NCBI GenBank assembly: GCA_002448975.1
Contig: DKBO01000213.1
Coordinates: 472 to 9,685, forward strand
Direction: 5' to 3'
Origin: Nitrospiraceae bacterium UBA6898
GTDB lineage: Bacteria > Nitrospirota > Thermodesulfovibrionia > Thermodesulfovibrionales > UBA6898
Length of the DNA: 9,214 nucleotides
The notes under the pieces are model-generated. The model saw only the letters and a program-made list of their open reading frames with translations, did not search any database and had not been told where the DNA came from. This document shows positions 5,512 to 9,214 of this stretch, one piece after another. How positions within the stretch are numbered: the first letter of the stretch is position 1; each line of letters begins with the position of its first letter. The position numbers and the translations under genes are program-made.

Positions 5512-8500
5512 TCATCTGTTGAGTCTATGATTATCCGCCGCCTTGTCCGGGGCGGGTATTCTCACTGCGACCGAATGTTCCTGACGGTCGTCAAGCAGCG
5601 CAATGGCACTATCGGATTGTACAACACCATCGACAGTCACACCGGCTACGCTGCCGCCACCCATTTGGACTACGGTGATGTGGTAAACGGTTTCCCGGTA
5701 CCGGTAATGCACCGTGAACGACTCCCAATCCCCGGGCAGACACGGCACGAACCGCAGGGTGTCTCCTTCACGCCTCAGCCCAAGCAGTGATTCAAGGATA
5801 AGTCGGTACATCCAGCCTGCCGATCCCGTGTACCATGTCCATCCACCGCGGCCAATGTGCGGAGAGACCGCGTATACGTCGGCCGCAACAACATACGGTT
5901 CTGCCTTGTAGGTTGCAACTGCTTCCGGAGAATTCGCATGGTTCACCGGGTTGATCATTGCCAGCAGCTCCCATGCGCGGCGCCTGTCGTCCAATGCAGC
6001 AAAGGCCATCGCCGCCCAGATCGCCGCATGTGTGTATTGTCCCCCATTCTCCCTTACACCCGGTGCGTATCCTTTTATATAGCCGGGATTCAGAATCGAT
6101 GTGTTGAAGGGCGGGTCCAGGAGCTGGATCAGGCTGCGGTCCCGCCGGACAAGAAGCTTGTCCACCGCTTCCATTGCCATGCGTGAGCGTTGGACATCGC
6201 CTGCGCCGGAGAGAACAGACCAGCTTTGCGCAATGGAATCAATCCGGCATTCGGGATTGCCCGCCGAACCCAGCGGTGATCCGTCGTCAAAGTAAGCGCG
6301 CAGATACCACTCGCCATCCCAGCCATTTTCCTCGATCTTCCGGCGCAGTTGAACGGCCTCTGTCCGGCAGCGTTCGACGAACGGCTGGTCGCCATGCAGG
6401 CGCGCAACCTCAGAGAACTGCATAAGCACTGCATAGAGGAAGAATCCCAGCCAAACGCTTTCACCCTTGCCGTCTTCGCCCACCCTGTTCATCCCGTCGT
6501 TCCAATCGCCCGAGCCGATGAGCGGCAGTCCATGCTCACCTACTATGAGGCCATTCAGGATGGCCCGCACGCAGTGATCATACAAACTCGCCCTTTCTTC
6601 TGAGGCGTGGGGAAGATCGTAATACGAGTCCTCGTCCTTGTTTACTGGACGGCCCTCTATGAAACGGACCGGTTCATCCAACACCCCCGTGTCACCGGTG
6701 CTCACGACGTAGCGGCATACAGCGAGAGGCAACCAGAGGAAGTCGTCCGAACAGTGTGTGCGCACTCCCCGTTCCGACGGAGGATGCCACCAATGCTGAA
6801 CATCTCCCTCCCTGAACTGATGCGCCGCGCAGAGAAGGAGGTGCTCGCGAACAAGCCGCGGCTCAGAGTGGGTAAGCGCCATCGCGTCCTGCAACTGGTC
6901 GCGGAAACCGACGGCGCCCCCGGACTGGTAGTATCCGCTCCGCGCCCAAAGCCGGCAGGCGAGCGTTTGGTACAGGAGCCAGCCGTTGGCCAGAAAGTTG
7001 ACGGACTGGTCGGGTGATTCCACCTGCACTGCGCCGAGGGTGTGATTCCAGTACTGCCAGACCTTTTCAAGGGCGGCGCGAGCTGCGGCAGGTCCCCGAA
7101 AACGGCGCACCAGTTTGCCGGCGTCATCGGAGTCTCGCCCTACGCCGAGCCTGAAGATGATCTCACGCTCTTGCCCGTCAGCCAGATCGAAGGGGACCTG
7201 GATAGCAGCGCAGGGGTCCAAGGAAGCCCCTACCCTGCCGGATAGGCGCAGACGGGTCATCGCTGCCGGACTCCGAAGCGTGCCGTTGCGGCCAAGGAAC
7301 TCAGTCCGGTCGCCGGTCACAACCCGGTTCACCTCGTCCGTGTCGAAGAACGCTGTTCGCCCTGCAAACTGCGTATTGTAGGGGTTCCGCCCGAAAAGCG
7401 CTCCTGTCTTGGGGTCGATTTCGGTACTCACATGCATCGCCGTTTTTGGCCGCATATCTCCCAGCACCCATTCCACGAACCCGGTGGCTGAGAGCCGGCG
7501 AGATCGGCCTGATTCGTTTCTCACCTTGAGCACCGTCAATTTGACCGATGCATCCATTGCCACGTAGACCCACATCTCCGATCTTATGCCGTCTGCCGTG
7601 TGTTCAAAGACACTGTAACCGAATCCGTGACGGCTGACGTAATGCATAGCCCCGCGGCTGGGCAGCGGCGTGGGGGACCAGAAGTGTCCGCTCTCTTCAT
7701 CACGAAGGTAAAAAGCTTCTCCGCTCGAATCACTTACCGCATCGTTGTACCAGGGCGTGAGGCGGAACTCGTGGGAATTCTCACTCCAAGTGTACGCGAG
7801 GCCGCTCTCTGAAATGACCGTTCCGAAGTGCGGGTTTGCCAGCACATTTACCCAGGGCGCCGGCGTCACCTGCCCGTGCGTGGTTGTAATGATGTACTCG
7901 CGGCCATCAGGCGTGAATCCTCCCAGTCCGTTGAAGAACAGCAGATCGCGGCGGGGCAGTGCCACGGCTGTTGAGGATTCGGCACGGTGGCTCCGGGTAG
8001 GTGTGAGGCGCGGTACTCTCGCATCCACAATACCGCGACGGTTGATCTGCTCCGCCAGCGGGCCAAAGCCGTCGGAAATGATGGCGCGAGCGACCGTTTG
8101 GAGAAGGATGCGGTCCTCACTCGAGATCTGGTCCGCAGGTCTTACAAATATCCCGCCTGGCCGGTCTGTCACGTTCGCTTCGACGCCCGCGGCAATGAGT
8201 CCCATAATCTGCTCTTGCAGAAGCTGCCGGTAACCGGCGTGATCTTCGTTCCAGATCACAAGGTCCACGGCAAGTCCTTTGAGCCGCCAGTATGCGTGGG
8301 CCTGAACAAGTTGGCGCACCAGGTCGATATTGGCCGGATCTTCGATCTGCAGCAGCACGATCGGGAGATCCCCGGAAATGGAATAGCCCCACAGCCCGGG
8401 TTGCCCGCGGCGGTTCTTGCTAAGAACGCCCGGCTGGGCGCGCAGCGAAGAGTTGGCATAGATCACGGAGCCGGCAAGACGTCCATACAGTTGCGCATCG

Positions 8501-9214
8501 GTCTCGGTGGCGTTGATCTGCCGCAGGAGCACCTGACTGTGTGTCCATGCGAGATCTAAGACGCGATCCGCGAGATACCGGTCCTGGTATTTTTCTACGA
8601 GCCCCGTACAGCTCTCCCGGGTTTCACCGATGCCGGTCACAATATTTATTGTTGCCGATCTTTCCGGATCAAGGGTTATGCGATACCGGATAGCGACGAT
8701 TGGATCGAGCACGGAGCCCTGGCTTCCCGAGAGCGCTCCTACGCCCATCGCTTGCGGGTCAGCAACGGTGTTGCCCCGGCCGATGAAGCGCATGCGGTCG
8801 GTCTCATAGGAGGCCTCGCCGACATCCGCCCCGTGCACAGCCATCAGATGAAACATCCACGGTGGCTGCTCGTCGACTGAGCGGGGCCGGCGGGTACAGA
8901 GGATCGCCTGCCTGTCCCGGATGATCTCCGTCTGAATAAAAAGATTGCTGAATGCCGGATGCAGGGCGTCTGCGGCCGGTGGTGCCAGGACGACTTCTGC
9001 GTAACTCGTGACATCGACCGTCCTGCGTGTTCGGCCGCGATTGGAGATCGTGACACGACGCAGCTCGATATCATCCTCGGGCGAGACGGCGATCTCGGTG
9101 TGTGTTTCAAAATCATGGTCACGGCGGCGAAACTCTGCCCGGCCTTCCGAGAAAATCGCTTCGTAATTCTTCGACGGTTTAAGCGCCGGCTGATATGCTG
9201 TTGACCAGAACTCC
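5512..9214 (-). CDS. ndvB: Cyclic beta-1,2-glucan synthase/GH94 phosphorylase, C-terminal part (5' end beyond window)
   Basis: The frame is open from the right edge to TGA at 5512, giving 1233 residues without the true start. The visible part is the C-terminal half of NdvB/ChvB/Cgs-type proteins. A first GH94-type beta-sandwich region is followed by its helical segment (1 to about 420, with AEVVLAPPAADALHPAFSN near the start). A second beta-sandwich opens with FFNGLGGF (426-433). The (alpha/alpha)6 catalytic barrel spans about 729-1150, then comes a short beta tail. In the barrel, GDWNDGMN (902-909) holds the family's acid catalyst; by analogy with cellobiose phosphorylase it is the second Asp, D906. 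ENGGQYTHAAIW (1055-1066) is the conserved region around the phosphate site. In Brucella Cgs this domain trims chains and sets ring size, while an upstream membrane GT84 domain polymerises UDP-glucose and closes the ring. If no GT84 domain lies upstream, it would instead be a 1,2-beta-oligoglucan phosphorylase. The tested lines are near 62% GC, richer than the neighbours. Confidence 0.88.
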   Translation of the reverse strand, partial: EFWSTAYQPALKPSKNYEAIFSEGRAEFRRRDHDFETHTEIAVSPEDDIELRRVTISNRGRTRRTVDVTSYAEVVLAPPAADALHPAFSNLFIQTEIIRDRQAILCTRRPRSVDEQPPWMFHLMAVHGADVGEASYETDRMRFIGRGNTVADPQAMGVGALSGSQGSVLDPIVAIRYRITLDPERSATINIVTGIGETRESCTGLVEKYQDRYLADRVLDLAWTHSQVLLRQINATETDAQLYGRLAGSVIYANSSLRAQPGVLSKNRRGQPGLWGYSISGDLPIVLLQIEDPANIDLVRQLVQAHAYWRLKGLAVDLVIWNEDHAGYRQLLQEQIMGLIAAGVEANVTDRPGGIFVRPADQISSEDRILLQTVARAIISDGFGPLAEQINRRGIVDARVPRLTPTRSHRAESSTAVALPRRDLLFFNGLGGFTPDGREYIITTTHGQVTPAPWVNVLANPHFGTVISESGLAYTWSENSHEFRLTPWYNDAVSDSSGEAFYLRDEESGHFWSPTPLPSRGAMHYVSRHGFGYSVFEHTADGIRSEMWVYVAMDASVKLTVLKVRNESGRSRRLSATGFVEWVLGDMRPKTAMHVSTEIDPKTGALFGRNPYNTQFAGRTAFFDTDEVNRVVTGDRTEFLGRNGTLRSPAAMTRLRLSGRVGASLDPCAAIQVPFDLADGQEREIIFRLGVGRDSDDAGKLVRRFRGPAAARAALEKVWQYWNHTLGAVQVESPDQSVNFLANGWLLYQTLACRLWARSGYYQSGGAVGFRDQLQDAMALTHSEPRLVREHLLLCAAHQFREGDVQHWWHPPSERGVRTHCSDDFLWLPLAVCRYVVSTGDTGVLDEPVRFIEGRPVNKDEDSYYDLPHASEERASLYDHCVRAILNGLIVGEHGLPLIGSGDWNDGMNRVGEDGKGESVWLGFFLYAVLMQFSEVARLHGDQPFVERCRTEAVQLRRKIEENGWDGEWYLRAYFDDGSPLGSAGNPECRIDSIAQSWSVLSGAGDVQRSRMAMEAVDKLLVRRDRSLIQLLDPPFNTSILNPGYIKGYAPGVRENGGQYTHAAIWAAMAFAALDDRRRAWELLAMINPVNHANSPEAVATYKAEPYVVAADVYAVSPHIGRGGWTWYTGSAGWMYRLILESLLGLRREGDTLRFVPCLPGDWESFTVHYRYRETVYHITVVQMGGGSVAGVTVDGVVQSDSAIALLDDRQEHSVAVRIPAPDKAADNHRLNR

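Noticed and set aside
8844..9122. Separate minus-strand 92-codon frame upstream of an apparent ATG at 8856 in the GH94 gene
   Set aside because: The GH94 frame itself continues open without a stop from 8856 to the window edge and encodes family-typical sequence (EVVLAPPAAD, HPAFSN). The ATG at 8856 is therefore internal and the overlapping frame is a shadow.
1..9214. CRISPR array, tRNA/rRNA genes, prophage or intact insertion sequence
   Set aside because: I saw no regularly spaced short repeats, cloverleaf patterns, rRNA signatures, transposase or phage proteins on either strand.

Overview
The window is bacterial chromosomal DNA. It has protein genes of ordinary length, Shine-Dalgarno sites close to AGGAGG, and no rRNA, tRNA, CRISPR array or intact insertion sequence. 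The protein families fit a Gram-negative, probably environmental bacterium. They are a ZntB-type CorA transporter, an MscS-family channel, a HicB-type antitoxin remnant and a cyclic beta-1,2-glucan synthase. I think of Desulfobacterota/'deltaproteobacteria' or Nitrospirota, but this is a guess from gene content and moderate GC. No marker gene settles the phylum.

Layout, left to right. Positions 1-619 hold no gene I can support. They carry a probable terminator (10-36), the first copy of a diverged intergenic repeat (116-195) and a short dyad (220-236). Position 620-1441 (+) is a six-helix potassium channel with a C-terminal zinc ribbon. It converges with a minus-strand pair, an MscS-family mechanosensitive channel (2732-3622) followed by a ZntB-like CorA-family transporter (1666-2640). 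Upstream of the MscS gene is a headless hicB antitoxin remnant (3673-3927, +). Next comes a 456-bp non-coding stretch with the second repeat copy (4033-4112), a perfect dyad (4114-4126), and a hairpin next to a strong ribosome-binding sequence with no convincing gene after it. The right half is a minus-strand series. It contains the 3' 1.2 kilocodons of a cyclic beta-1,2-glucan synthase/GH94 phosphorylase (5512 to the window edge, start not in the window). That is followed 18 bp later by galU (4621-5493), then by a 38-residue lysine-rich micro-protein gene (4384-4500).

How the genes may work together. GalU makes UDP-glucose, which cyclic glucan synthases polymerise into periplasmic glucans linked to low-osmolarity adaptation. 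MscS channels release solutes on hypo-osmotic shock, and the K+ channel and ZntB move cations. An envelope/osmotic-adaptation neighbourhood is therefore a reasonable inference, but co-regulation is not shown. The two minus-strand leaders share a promoter-like TTGTCT-N17-TA(C/G)CAT pattern, a weak hint of common control. In sampled lines the glucan synthase gene is clearly GC-richer (about 62%) than its neighbours (40-53%), so it may have a different history.

I found no clearly new multi-gene system. The most useful less-obvious items are the lysine-rich micro-protein, the two-copy intergenic repeat, the hicB relic and the shared promoter pattern.
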